This document shows, one piece after another, positions 51,856 to 60,014 of a stretch of 64,000 bases of DNA. This stretch comes from CATOSP01 sp965205385 (GTDB lineage Bacteria > Chloroflexota > Dehalococcoidia > Lucifugimonadales > UBA3495), in NCBI GenBank assembly GCA_965205385.1, contig CBDBGS010000004.1, forward strand, positions 62,001 to 126,000, read 5' to 3'. The notes under the pieces were generated by a model. That model was given only the letters and a program-made list of their open reading frames with translations, ran no database searches and was not told the DNA's origin. How positions within the stretch are numbered: the stretch's first letter is position 1; every line of letters starts with the position of its first letter. A program made the position numbers and the translations under genes.

Positions 51856-51858
51856 AGC

Positions 51859-52644
51859 CTAGCCCAATACGCCGGACGCCAGCGCCGCTCCCCAGGCGAC
51901 TAACAGCAACCCGCTTATCCAACCGATCGCTCTTCCTCCCGGCGCGACTTTCTCCAGCAGCACGAACCCCGCCAGGGCCGCAATCCAAATAAGGTTCATC
52001 ACTCCCAAGACGAAGAGCAGGCCCATCAAAGCCCAGCAGCAGCCTAGGCAGTAGGTCCCGTGCCGGAGCCCCATGGCCACCGCGCCCCAGCGTCCGTCCC
52101 GCCAGCCGCCCATCAGGAACGACACAGGTGACCGGCAATGGCTTAGGCAGACGGATTTTAAGGGACTCCACTGAAACAGCCCCGCCACTATCAAGAGGCC
52201 GCCGCCCAGGTAATTGCTCGCGCTCTCTCCCATCATTGCCGTTAGCAGGGCGTTGGAGTGGAGTACCCAGTTGGCTAGGGTGGCCAGGGCGGCGAACCCC
52301 GTCCACACGAGGATATAGGCGGACAGAAACAACCCGGTCGGGACGTATGGAGCGTCCGCCTCCCGCCGCCTGCGATTGATTGTGGCGAACATCAACACCA
52401 TCGGCGAGGCTGAGGGAATCATCATTCCGGCCATCATTACAGACCACATCAGGAACATGAGCCCGAAGTCCGCGGCTGTCCATGCGCCCATCCGGGGCAT
52501 GGCCATTCCCGCGCCCATCTCGCCGATGTTGAGCGCGAGATAAGCCAGGTATGCCCATGCCAGGGCGGCGATCAACGCGATGCCCACGGCAATCACCGCC
52601 CGGTCGCGTTTCAGCACCGACTCTAACAACGAGCCGCTTTGCAT
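51859..52644 (-). CDS. DUF2182 multi-pass membrane protein
   Basis: A 261-residue protein with about seven hydrophobic helices. The family motif GLMFLMWSVMMAGMMIPSASPM is followed by LRHGTYCLGCCWALMGLLFVLGVMN, with three conserved Cys/His residues thought to bind metal. DUF2182 proteins are described as predicted metal-binding membrane proteins. The gene is 3 bp from the end of the unknown gene on the other strand. Confidence 0.9.
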   Translation of the reverse strand: MQSGSLLESVLKRDRAVIAVGIALIAALAWAYLAYLALNIGEMGAGMAMPRMGAWTAADFGLMFLMWSVMMAGMMIPSASPMVLMFATINRRRREADAPYVPTGLFLSAYILVWTGFAALATLANWVLHSNALLTAMMGESASNYLGGGLLIVAGLFQWSPLKSVCLSHCRSPVSFLMGGWRDGRWGAVAMGLRHGTYCLGCCWALMGLLFVLGVMNLIWIAALAGFVLLEKVAPGGRAIGWISGLLLVAWGAALASGVLG

Positions 52645-52744
52645 TGCCCCTCATTTCTGGTTGGCTAACCCGAAGAATATCTTGTCTCATCCTGCTGGGC
52701 AAACCCTGCCAGTCGGTCTGCGCGGCGTTCGGCTGGCCACGACG

Positions 52745-52773
52745 TTGACCAACTGTGTACGCCTTAGTACCAT
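52745..52773 (+). promoter_or_regulatory. putative promoter for the MFS gene
   Basis: TTGACC (52745-52750), 17 bp, TACCAT (52768-52773). The predicted start of transcription (about 52780) is almost at the GTG codon at 52783, so the message would be nearly leaderless. Confidence 0.5.
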
Positions 52774-52782
52774 CGATAATGC

Positions 52783-54108
52783 GTGAACGCCAATATCAAA
52801 ATTCCCGATGCTGTTTCGAGTTGGCGTCCTAGCCGCGTCTTCTACGGTTGGTGGATCGTAGCCGTCTCATCTCTGCAGGGGATGTTTGGCAACGGCGCGA
52901 TCTCCAGCGGTTTCCCCATATTCTTCGAACCGATCCGCCGGGACCTCGGAATATCCTACGCCTCTATGTCTCTCGTGTTCAGCATGGCCCGCGCCGAGGG
53001 AGGGATGGGCGGTCCAATAGTCGGCTGGATGGTCGACCGGTTCGGGTCTCGTCCGATGATCTTCTTTGGCGGGCTGATCGCCGGTGTGGGCCTCATCCTG
53101 CTGTCGCGGGCCGACTCCTATTGGCAATTGGTGGCGATCTTCGTCGGCATCGTGTCCACCGGAAAAACGGCCGGGCTTGGGCAGACCCTGATGGCGACGG
53201 TCAACCAGTGGTTCATTCGCCGCAAGGCTCTGGCGATGTCCACGCTCATGACCTCTTTCGCCGGTGGCGGGGCGATTGTTGTGCCGCTGCTGCATCTGGG
53301 GATTGCCAACCTGGGGTGGAGGGATACGCTTCTTTACGTGGGTATCTTCGTCTGCATACTCACAATACCGGTCTGCCTGGTTTTGCGCAGCCGGCCGGAA
53401 GACGTAGGGCTGAGGCCAGACGGCGACGCAGTCCCTCCACCACTCCCCGGTCCTTCCGGGGCCTCACGGGCCTCCAGAATGGATGCCCAGGATTTCACGG
53501 TCAAGGAGGCGCTGGCGACGACGGCCTTTTGGGCGATGCTCCTTGGCGTCGTGGCTCGGGTGTCGGCCACCAACGCCATCATCATCCACATCTTCCCGAT
53601 CCTCGAAGGGGAGGGACTAACGCCCAGCGAAGCGTCTATCTACGTCTCCGCCATGTTCTTTCTGGCGATCCCGCTGCGGTTCGTGATGGGGGTTGCCGGA
53701 GGGGTGCTCTCTCCCAGGAAGATCCTCTTCGTGGGCTTGAACCTGGGCGCGGTGGGGCTGCTGGCCCTGCTGCTGCTGGATGGGCGCCTGGGCGCAATCA
53801 TCTTCGTGCTGGCTCTGGCGGTTGTGGAGGGCGTCAGCTCGGTCAACTGGATCATGTTGGGGGACTATTTCGGCAGGAGCCTGTTTGCCAGCTTGATGGG
53901 ACTGATGAGCGTGTTCCACAACGTTGGCCTGTTCGTGTCTCCGATCTTCAGCGGCAGGGTGAGGGACCTGACCGGGACATACGACATTGTGTTGATGACC
54001 TTCATCCCTTTGTATGTGGCCAGCGCCGTGATATTCGGTTTGGCCCGTCGTCCGGCGCCCCCACCGCGCATACGGTCCGGGGAGAGGAGGAGCGGGGTAC
54101 CAGGGTAG
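52783..54108 (+). CDS. MFS transporter
   Basis: A 441-residue 12-helix transporter starting with RVFYGWWIVAVSSLQGMFGNG, then SLVFSMARAEGGMGGPIVGWMVDRFGSR (motif A-like loop between helices 2 and 3), a central loop of about 40 residues (RPEDVGLRPDGDAVPPP region) and six further helices. The FYGWW start is common in monocarboxylate/oxalate-type MFS proteins; the substrate is unknown. It resembles the MFS gene at 61608. The start is GTG with no clear ribosome binding site. Confidence 0.92.
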   Translation: MNANIKIPDAVSSWRPSRVFYGWWIVAVSSLQGMFGNGAISSGFPIFFEPIRRDLGISYASMSLVFSMARAEGGMGGPIVGWMVDRFGSRPMIFFGGLIAGVGLILLSRADSYWQLVAIFVGIVSTGKTAGLGQTLMATVNQWFIRRKALAMSTLMTSFAGGGAIVVPLLHLGIANLGWRDTLLYVGIFVCILTIPVCLVLRSRPEDVGLRPDGDAVPPPLPGPSGASRASRMDAQDFTVKEALATTAFWAMLLGVVARVSATNAIIIHIFPILEGEGLTPSEASIYVSAMFFLAIPLRFVMGVAGGVLSPRKILFVGLNLGAVGLLALLLLDGRLGAIIFVLALAVVEGVSSVNWIMLGDYFGRSLFASLMGLMSVFHNVGLFVSPIFSGRVRDLTGTYDIVLMTFIPLYVASAVIFGLARRPAPPPRIRSGERRSGVPG

Positions 54109-54161
54109 TCCCGGGCCGCCCCGCGCTACACGGTTGGTGGGTGCCAACCGCCCATTGCTGA

Positions 54162-54170
54162 TGCTATAAT
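54162..54170 (+). promoter_or_regulatory. extended -10 promoter for the CoxM-type gene
   Basis: TGCTATAAT (54162-54170) is a perfect extended -10 element, 21 bp before the TTG start at 54192. No good -35 box at the right distance. Confidence 0.6.
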
Positions 54171-54191
54171 GCGCACCGAGGAGGTGGCCAA

Positions 54192-55067
54192 TTGGAATGG
54201 ATTGATTTTGCAACACCGACAACCGTTAGCGAAGCCGTAGGGTTGCTGGCCCAACATGGGGACCGCGCCCGTTTGATCGCCGGTGGCACCGACATTTTGG
54301 TCCAGTTGAGAGGTGGCCGGCACAGCCTCGACCTGATCATTGACGCCAAAGGGATTCCTGAACTAAACGAGATATCCTACGATCCACAGAATGGACTGAC
54401 GCTGGGCGCAGCCGCGCCTTGCTATCGTATCTACGGCAACCAGACCGTCGCGGATGCCTACCCCGGCCTCATGGACGCCGCTACTTTGATCGGCGGCATA
54501 CAGATTCAGGGCAGGGCAAGCATTGGCGGCAACGTCTGTAACTCCGCTCCCAGCGGCGACTCCATCCCTCCCGTCATCGTTCTGGGCGGCGTGTGCAACA
54601 TCGCCGGTCCTAGCGGCACGCGTCAGGTGGCGGCTGAAGATTTCTGCACCGGCCCTGGCCGGAACGTGCTAGGGAACGGCGAGATGCTGGTTTCAATCAG
54701 CTTCCCCGCGCCTCAGCCTAATACCGGAGCCAACTACCTGCGGTTCATCCCTCGCAACGAGATGGACATCGCCGTCGCCGGGGTAGGCACCTCGGTGGTG
54801 TTGGACGCCTCGGGCCAAAACTTCGTTTCCGCCCGGATCTCCCTCGCCTCCGTAGCGCCGATTCCCGTGTTCGCCGGTGAAGCCGCGGCCAGCTTGGCGG
54901 GCAAACCGGTGTCCGACGAAGCGATTCAGGAAGCTTCCGACCTGGCCATTGAAGCGGCCAGTCCCATCGACGACATGCGCGGCACCATCAGGCAGAGGAG
55001 GCACCTCGTGGGCGTCCTCACCCGCCGCACCCTTAACAACGCAGTACAACGAGCCAGAGGGGGATAA
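54192..55067 (+). CDS. FAD-binding subunit of a molybdopterin dehydrogenase (CoxM-like)
   Basis: A 291-residue protein with IDFATPTTVSEAVGLLAQHGDRARLIAGGTDIL, a CoxM/xanthine-dehydrogenase FAD domain, GRASIGGNVCNSAPSGDSIPPVIVL and RFIPRNEMDIAVAGVG. It passes electrons between the [2Fe-2S] subunit and the final acceptor. The TTG start has a GAGGAGG site seven bases upstream. The [2Fe-2S] subunit gene follows after 2 bp. No catalytic (CoxL) subunit gene follows. Confidence 0.92.
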   Translation: MEWIDFATPTTVSEAVGLLAQHGDRARLIAGGTDILVQLRGGRHSLDLIIDAKGIPELNEISYDPQNGLTLGAAAPCYRIYGNQTVADAYPGLMDAATLIGGIQIQGRASIGGNVCNSAPSGDSIPPVIVLGGVCNIAGPSGTRQVAAEDFCTGPGRNVLGNGEMLVSISFPAPQPNTGANYLRFIPRNEMDIAVAGVGTSVVLDASGQNFVSARISLASVAPIPVFAGEAAASLAGKPVSDEAIQEASDLAIEAASPIDDMRGTIRQRRHLVGVLTRRTLNNAVQRARGG

Positions 55068-55069
55068 AG

Positions 55070-55543
55070 ATGCCCGGACTAGTCCACGTACAGACCACCA
55101 TCAACGGTGATGAGGTTAACTTCCTTTGTGAGCCCCGGCAGAGCCTCCTTGAATGTCTCCGGGACGTTCTTGGAATGACCGGCAGCAAGGAAGGGTGCAA
55201 CGACGGCAACTGCGGCGCGTGCACCGTGATGTTCGACGGCCGTATCGTCGACTCCTGCCTGGTCATGGGAGTCGAAGCCCAGGGCAAGGACATCACTACT
55301 ATCGAAGGCCTGGCAACCCCGGAAGGACTACACCCGATTCAGCAAGCCTTCCTGGAGAACGCGGCCCTGCAGTGCGGCATCTGCACTCCGGGATTCATCG
55401 TCGCCACCAAGGGACTTCTGGACAACGAGCCCGACGCCGACGAGGGTCGGATCAGGCACTGGTTGGCTGGAAACCTTTGCCGCTGCACCGGCTACGATAA
55501 GATCGTCCGCGCCGTGCTGGACGCCGGTCAAAAGATGAAGTAG
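55070..55543 (+). CDS. [2Fe-2S]-binding subunit of a molybdopterin dehydrogenase (CoxS-like)
   Basis: A 157-residue protein with two cluster motifs: a plant-type site C43-x4-C48-x2-C51 with a fourth Cys at about 63, and a C-terminal CGICTPGF plus CRCTGY site. This is the usual CoxS/XdhC-type small subunit that relays electrons from the Mo site. The neighbouring gene is a MoaD-like protein instead of the large subunit. Confidence 0.94.
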   Translation: MPGLVHVQTTINGDEVNFLCEPRQSLLECLRDVLGMTGSKEGCNDGNCGACTVMFDGRIVDSCLVMGVEAQGKDITTIEGLATPEGLHPIQQAFLENAALQCGICTPGFIVATKGLLDNEPDADEGRIRHWLAGNLCRCTGYDKIVRAVLDAGQKMK

Positions 55544-55578
55544 CTGGCCGCTCCAGGCCAACGCAAGGACTTAGCGGC

Positions 55579-55953
55579 GTGGCTACCGTGTTCATCCCCA
55601 CAATGCTCCAGCCTATGACCAACGGAGTGAAGCAGGTCGAGTTCGAGGCCACCAACGTGCGCCAGGTGATCGAAGGGCTCGACCAGCTTTATCCCGGGAT
55701 TAAAGAGAGGCTGGTGGAAGAAGGAAGGATTAGACCCAGCCTGGCGGTGTCGGTGGATGGTGAGGTCGCCAGAATGGGGATGCTGGAAAAGGTCGGCCCG
55801 AGCAGCGAGGTCCACTTTGTCCCCGCCATAGCGGGCGGAATGCCCCCCAAGTATCCGAAACCAAATATTGAACGAGTCTCTATTGACGGCGCGTCCGACG
55901 GCACTTTCTCGAACCTGTGCGGGGCTGGGCGGCATAGTGGGAGCAGTGATTGA
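55579..55953 (+). CDS. MoaD/ThiS-family ubiquitin-like protein with a C-terminal extension
   Basis: A 124-residue protein. Residues 1-87 are a ThiS/MoaD fold: VFIPTMLQPMTNG, NVRQVIEGLDQLYPGI, LAVSVDGEVARMGMLEKVGPSSEVHFVPAIAGG. Family members normally end at this Gly-Gly, which is activated to a thiocarboxylate for molybdopterin or cysteine/thiamine sulfur transfer. Here 37 residues (MPPKYPKPNIERV...GSSD) follow. The protein would need cleavage, or it works otherwise. The stop overlaps the Nudix ATG by 1 bp. GTG start. Confidence 0.85.
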   Translation: MATVFIPTMLQPMTNGVKQVEFEATNVRQVIEGLDQLYPGIKERLVEEGRIRPSLAVSVDGEVARMGMLEKVGPSSEVHFVPAIAGGMPPKYPKPNIERVSIDGASDGTFSNLCGAGRHSGSSD

Positions 55954-56474
55954 TGGGAAGGCGATCTAAGTCCAGGATTGAGTCCCTTGTGTCTGCCGGA
56001 GGCGTGGTCTATCGTCAGGGCGAAGGCGGCATAGAGACTGTGCTTTGCGGAAGATCGCTGGCCTCCATCGCCAGTGGCGACGAAGAAGACCCCAGGGAAA
56101 GAGGCGGCCGCTTCCCACCCGAATGCTTCCGCTGGAGTTTGGCGAAGGGTACGCCGGACAGTGGGGAAACCCTGGAACAGACGGCCCTACGCGAGGTGCG
56201 GGAAGAGACCGGGTTGGAAGTCGAGCTGGAAGCCCCGATCTCCAGCATCACTTATTGGTTTGCCGACCGGGAAAGCTCCGTCAAATTCCGAAAGACCGTC
56301 CACTTCTATCTGATGGTCCCCGTAGGCGGCGACACGGGCCTCCATGACCCCGAATTTGACGTCGTACAGTGGTTCTCCTTCGATGAAGCCCTTGGGGCTC
56401 TTGCCTACCCCAACGAGGCTGGCGTCCTACGGCAGGCCGGCGAGTTGATCTCCAGACAAATAGGAGACCTGTGA
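55953..56474 (+). CDS. Nudix hydrolase
   Basis: A 173-residue protein with a Nudix box beginning at GTPDSGETLEQTALREVREETG and continuing into LEVE, a classic G-x5-E-x7-REVxEExG pattern. Members hydrolyse nucleoside diphosphate derivatives; the substrate cannot be told. A TTG just before the ATG is also in frame. The ATG overlaps the stop of the MoaD-like gene by 1 bp, and the next gene starts 1 bp after its stop. Confidence 0.9.
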   Translation: MGRRSKSRIESLVSAGGVVYRQGEGGIETVLCGRSLASIASGDEEDPRERGGRFPPECFRWSLAKGTPDSGETLEQTALREVREETGLEVELEAPISSITYWFADRESSVKFRKTVHFYLMVPVGGDTGLHDPEFDVVQWFSFDEALGALAYPNEAGVLRQAGELISRQIGDL

Positions 56475-56475
56475 C

Positions 56476-57075
56476 ATGGTTACACTCCAGGGCGCAAGGG
56501 TAGTCCTCCGGGACAAACGCCTGGAGGACGCCGAACAGGACTACATCTGGCGCTCCGACCCGGAGTTGGCCCGTCTGGACGCGGCCTATCCTCTCACCAT
56601 GACATTTGAGCGGTTCCTGAAGATATTTCAGGACCAGCTAAGGTACCCCACCCCGGGCTCGCACCATTTCGCCACCGAGACGCTGGACGGCAAGTTCATC
56701 GGCAACTGCATGTACTACGACTTAGACAGCGTGAACATGGAAGCCGAATTGGGCATCGTCCTGGGCGACCGCGACTACTGGAGCAACGCCTACGGATATG
56801 ACGCCGTCGTCACGCTGCTGGAGTACATGTTTGACGAAAGGAACCTAAAGAAGGTCTATCTGCACACTCTCGAATGGAACAAGCGTGCCCAGAGATGCTT
56901 CGAGAAATGCGGATTCGTTCCGGTGCGGCAGGTGCGCCGCCTCTCCCACGACTTCATCAGAATGGAAGTGTTGCGGGATGATTGGTACGCCCTTGCCGAA
57001 GAGCGTCTGACCCAGCGGTTCGTCAATCGTGACAGGGAAGCGTCCCAGACGCCGGACTCTACGGACCAGGGCTAA
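56476..57075 (+). CDS. GNAT family N-acetyltransferase (RimJ/RimL-like)
   Basis: A 199-residue acetyltransferase with GARVVLRDKRLEDAEQDYIWRSDPELARLD, IGNCMYYDLDSVNMEAELGIVLGDRDYWSNAYGYDAV (acetyl-CoA loop, in part) and KKVYLHTLEWNKRAQRCFEKCGF, the usual GNAT motif B. Substrates could be protein N-termini, antibiotics or amines. It begins 1 bp after the Nudix stop and ends convergent with hisA. Confidence 0.88.
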   Translation: MVTLQGARVVLRDKRLEDAEQDYIWRSDPELARLDAAYPLTMTFERFLKIFQDQLRYPTPGSHHFATETLDGKFIGNCMYYDLDSVNMEAELGIVLGDRDYWSNAYGYDAVVTLLEYMFDERNLKKVYLHTLEWNKRAQRCFEKCGFVPVRQVRRLSHDFIRMEVLRDDWYALAEERLTQRFVNRDREASQTPDSTDQG

Positions 57076-57094
57076 TAATCGCTTCCGCCCCCGG

Positions 57095-57814
57095 TTACTC
57101 TGCCCCGGCCCTCATCGCCTCTTGAAGGCCCAGCGTTCCATCGTAGAAAGCCCTCCCCACGATTCCACCTTCGACCCCGGTCGCGGCCAAGCGGCGTATG
57201 TGGCCTAGCGACGCGATTCCTCCCGAGGCGAGCACCGCCATCCGCGACGACTTCACCAATTCCTCGTTGGCGGCAAAGTTGGGCTCGGTCATAGTGCCGT
57301 CGCGAGAAATGTCGGTGTAGAGCACCCGCACCACGCCCAGGCCGACCATCTGACGCGCCAGGTCCCCGGCGGTTACCGAAGTCTGTTCCAACCAACCCCT
57401 TGTGGATACGAACCCGTCTCTCGCGTCCAGCGCGACGACCACCCGGTCGCTGCCGTACTCCCGGCACAAGCTTTCCACCAGGGAGGGGTCTTCAACGGCG
57501 GCGGTGCCGATGACCACTCTTGCGGCCCCGGCGTTCAACACTCTCCCGGCGGAATCGGAATCCCGAACGCCGCCGCCGACCTGCACGGGTATGCTCAGCA
57601 GGCGAATGATTGCGGAGATGGCTTCGAAGTTGGCCGGGCTACCCTCCAGCGCGCCGTCCAGGTCCACCAGATGCAGCAGTGCCGCTCCCTGTTCCTCCCA
57701 GGACCTGGCCATTGCCACCGGGTCGTCTGAATACACCGTCTCCCGGTGGTAGTCGCCCTGGTAGAGCCTCACGCACCGGCCGTCTTTGAGGTCGATTGAG
57801 GGGATTACTTCCAT
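57095..57814 (-). CDS. hisA: phosphoribosylformimino-AICAR isomerase HisA
   Basis: The 239-residue TIM barrel begins MEVIPSIDLKDGRCVRLYQGDY, with VDLDGALEGSP, VQVGGGVRDSDSAG and GGIASLGHI. HisA isomerises ProFAR in histidine synthesis. The open frame extends 75 residues upstream to 58039, but those residues overlap hisH and do not resemble HisA, so the ATG at 57814 is used. Near 3' end ends convergent with the acetyltransferase gene. Confidence 0.95.
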   Translation of the reverse strand: MEVIPSIDLKDGRCVRLYQGDYHRETVYSDDPVAMARSWEEQGAALLHLVDLDGALEGSPANFEAISAIIRLLSIPVQVGGGVRDSDSAGRVLNAGAARVVIGTAAVEDPSLVESLCREYGSDRVVVALDARDGFVSTRGWLEQTSVTAGDLARQMVGLGVVRVLYTDISRDGTMTEPNFAANEELVKSSRMAVLASGGIASLGHIRRLAATGVEGGIVGRAFYDGTLGLQEAMRAGAE

Positions 57815-57890
57815 GAACACTCTCGAAGGCTGCCATGGGGCGGGAGTCCGCGAGACGAGATGGGTCGGGTGAAAGCGAACACCACGGCCG

Positions 57891-58517
57891 CTAACCGGTA
57901 TTCTTCGCCAACTCGACGAAGTTTCGGTAAACCCGCAGTCCCACCGGGCCGCTCTTTTCGGGGTGAAACTGGGTCGCCACCAGGTTGTCCTTGGCGTAAA
58001 CGCTGCAGAAGGGGACGCCGTATTCGGTGGTCCCAGCAACCCAGGTCTGCTCGCTCGGGGCAGCGTAGTAGCTGTGGACGAAGTAGAAGTGGCTTCCTTG
58101 GGGGACGTCTCGCAGCACGGGGTGGTCGGCCTCGAATTCGACGCTGTTCCAACCCATGTGGGGGATTTTCAGCCCATCTGGCAGACGCTTCACGTGTCCT
58201 GGGATGATGCCTAGGCAGCTTGCGTCTCCCTCTTCGGTGCGGTCCAGCAACAGTTGGAGACCCAAGCAGATACCCATGAAAGGTCGCCCGGAAGCGACGT
58301 AGTCCTGGAGGGGGGCCACCAGCCCGCGGTCTTCCAAGGCGGACATGGCGGCGGGTCCGGAACCAACTCCGGGGAAGATGACCGCGTCGGCTCCTGGCAG
58401 CTCCGCCGGGTCCCCGGTCACCAGCGGCGATACGCCTGCGGATTCCAGGGCCCGCGTAACGCTGCGGACGTTCCCCGACTGGTAATCGATGACCACCAGC
58501 TTGAAGCCGCTAGCCAC
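57891..58517 (-). CDS. hisH: imidazole glycerol phosphate synthase, glutaminase subunit HisH
   Basis: A 208-residue class I glutamine amidotransferase: VIDYQSGNVRSVTRAL, GVGSGPAAM, catalytic Cys in FMGICLGLQLLL and the His-Glu pair in ATQFHPEKSG. With HisF it makes imidazole glycerol phosphate. The start is GTG at 58517, 6 bp after the stop of the adenosyltransferase gene. hisF is not in this window. Confidence 0.95.
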   Translation of the reverse strand: MASGFKLVVIDYQSGNVRSVTRALESAGVSPLVTGDPAELPGADAVIFPGVGSGPAAMSALEDRGLVAPLQDYVASGRPFMGICLGLQLLLDRTEEGDASCLGIIPGHVKRLPDGLKIPHMGWNSVEFEADHPVLRDVPQGSHFYFVHSYYAAPSEQTWVAGTTEYGVPFCSVYAKDNLVATQFHPEKSGPVGLRVYRNFVELAKNTG

Positions 58518-58523
58518 GGTAAT

Positions 58524-59108
58524 CTAGCTACGCTGGCCGGTGGCCCGCTCGATGGGGATTTCCCGGTCCTCGTAGCGGGCGAGAACGAACAGAAGGTCGC
58601 CCAGCCGGTTCAAATAGTTGATGATGAGGTCGTTGGTCAGCAGACCGTCTTCCTTGAGGGCCACAACTCTCCGCTCCGCTGTGCGGATGATGCAGCGTGC
58701 CATGTCGATCCCGGCGGATGCCGGCGAACCGCCCGGGAGTATGAACACCTTGGGCATTTCGAAGGTCTCTTCCAGGGAATCAATCGTGGTCTCCAGATTT
58801 TCCACCATCTCTTCGGTGACTGGAGGGAAATGCTCCTGAAATAGCTCGTACTTGTCCGGGTCAGTGGCCAGCTCGGCGGCTATCATGAACAGGTCCCGCT
58901 GCAGTTCCCGCAAGGTGTCCTGCACCCGGTCGTCGGACGTGAACGCTCTGGCTAGTCCCATGGCCGACACCGCTTCGTCGGTGATGCCGTATGCTTCGGT
59001 GTGAGGGTTGTTCTTGGACACCCTACCGCCGTAAAGCAGGCTGGTTTCTCCCTTGTCGCCGAACTTGGTATAGACCCGTTTTCTGTAGGAATCCGACGAA
59101 GAACTCAC
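58524..59108 (-). CDS. cob(I)yrinic acid a,c-diamide adenosyltransferase (PduO-type)
   Basis: A 194-residue helical protein with RVYTKFGDKGETSLLYGGRVSKNNPHTEAYG at the N-terminus (ATP-binding), GDLLFVLARYEDRE at the C-terminus and PGGSPASAGIDMARCIIRTAERRVV in the middle, the PduO-type signature. It adenosylates corrinoids to give adenosylcobalamin. The radical SAM gene at 446 also carries a B12-binding domain. It is first in a run with hisH and hisA. Confidence 0.93.
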   Translation of the reverse strand: MSSSSDSYRKRVYTKFGDKGETSLLYGGRVSKNNPHTEAYGITDEAVSAMGLARAFTSDDRVQDTLRELQRDLFMIAAELATDPDKYELFQEHFPPVTEEMVENLETTIDSLEETFEMPKVFILPGGSPASAGIDMARCIIRTAERRVVALKEDGLLTNDLIINYLNRLGDLLFVLARYEDREIPIERATGQRS

Positions 59109-59249
59109 GGCTCACATCCTCATGTTGGGCGATTTAGGAGTGCGGTTCGAAGCCAGGGCCGAAGGGTGGTTAATCCGATCCGACCGCATTGTAGCATAGG
59201 GCCAATTGGCGGGCTATACTGATTTAGAATCGGAATTAGGAAGGTAGTT

Positions 59250-60008
59250 ATGCCACCGGAAGTCCGCGTCATCGGAGTACAGGGAATGCCGGAAGTCCAG
59301 CCGGGAGACGACCTGGGCGCGCAAATGATGGACGCAGCCGAGCGTCAGGGAACGTCCATAGAGGCTGGAGACATCATCGTTGTTACCCAAAAGATCGTAT
59401 CCAAGGCGGAAGGCCGGGTAATTAGCATCGAGGGCATCGAGGCGTCACCCCTGGCCATCGCCATAACCGAGGGGCACCGCCGGGACCCCCGGCATACAGA
59501 ATTGATCCTCCGGGAGAGCAAGCGAATCGTGCGTATGGACCGGGGCGTGATCTTGAGCGAGACCTACCACGGCTTCAACTGCGCCAACGCGGGGATCGAC
59601 GCCTCCAACATTCCAGGTTCCAACACCGTCGCGCTGCTTCCCGTGGACCCCGACGCCTCGGCCCGCGAGGTGCGGGACGCCATACGCGCCCGGCTTGGCG
59701 TAGACGTCGGCGTTATCATTTCCGACACTTTCGGCCGTCCATGGCGCAATGCCGCGGTGAACGTGGCCATTGGCGTCGCGGGTTTCAATCCATTGCTCAG
59801 CTACGTAGGTCAGGAGGACGCACACGGCAACATGATGTTCACCACCGTGATCTGTGTGGCGGACGAACTGGCGGCCATGGCGGAATTGGTAACCGGTAAG
59901 GTGGACGGCGTTCCCGTCTCGATTATCAAGGGTTACCAGTACGAGCCCATGGAGGACGCCACCCACGAAGACCTGCTTCGTGACCCGGAGAAGGACCTGT
60001 TCCGGTAG
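59250..60008 (+). CDS. cofE: coenzyme F420-0:L-glutamate ligase CofE
   Basis: A 252-residue protein with VIGVQGMPEVQPGDDLGAQMMDA, DIIVVTQKIVSKAEGR, GVILSETYHGFNCANAGIDASNIPG, VIISDTFGRPWRNAAVNVAIGVAGF and the RDPEKDLFR end, all CofE features. It adds glutamates to F420-0, the last step of F420 synthesis. It is a stand-alone CofE, not the two-domain FbiB of actinobacteria. It is divergent from the adenosyltransferase gene and 46 kb away from cofGHDC. Confidence 0.95.
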   Translation: MPPEVRVIGVQGMPEVQPGDDLGAQMMDAAERQGTSIEAGDIIVVTQKIVSKAEGRVISIEGIEASPLAIAITEGHRRDPRHTELILRESKRIVRMDRGVILSETYHGFNCANAGIDASNIPGSNTVALLPVDPDASAREVRDAIRARLGVDVGVIISDTFGRPWRNAAVNVAIGVAGFNPLLSYVGQEDAHGNMMFTTVICVADELAAMAELVTGKVDGVPVSIIKGYQYEPMEDATHEDLLRDPEKDLFR

Positions 60009-60014
60009 CGTCCG

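Noticed and set aside
52848..54161. 437-codon plus-strand frame overlapping the MFS gene
   Set aside because: Out-of-frame shadow rich in Arg, Gly and Pro; the MFS frame has clear membrane helices.
57815..58039. 75-residue N-terminal extension of HisA
   Set aside because: It overlaps hisH on the same strand in another frame and the residues are unlike HisA; the internal ATG gives the canonical start.
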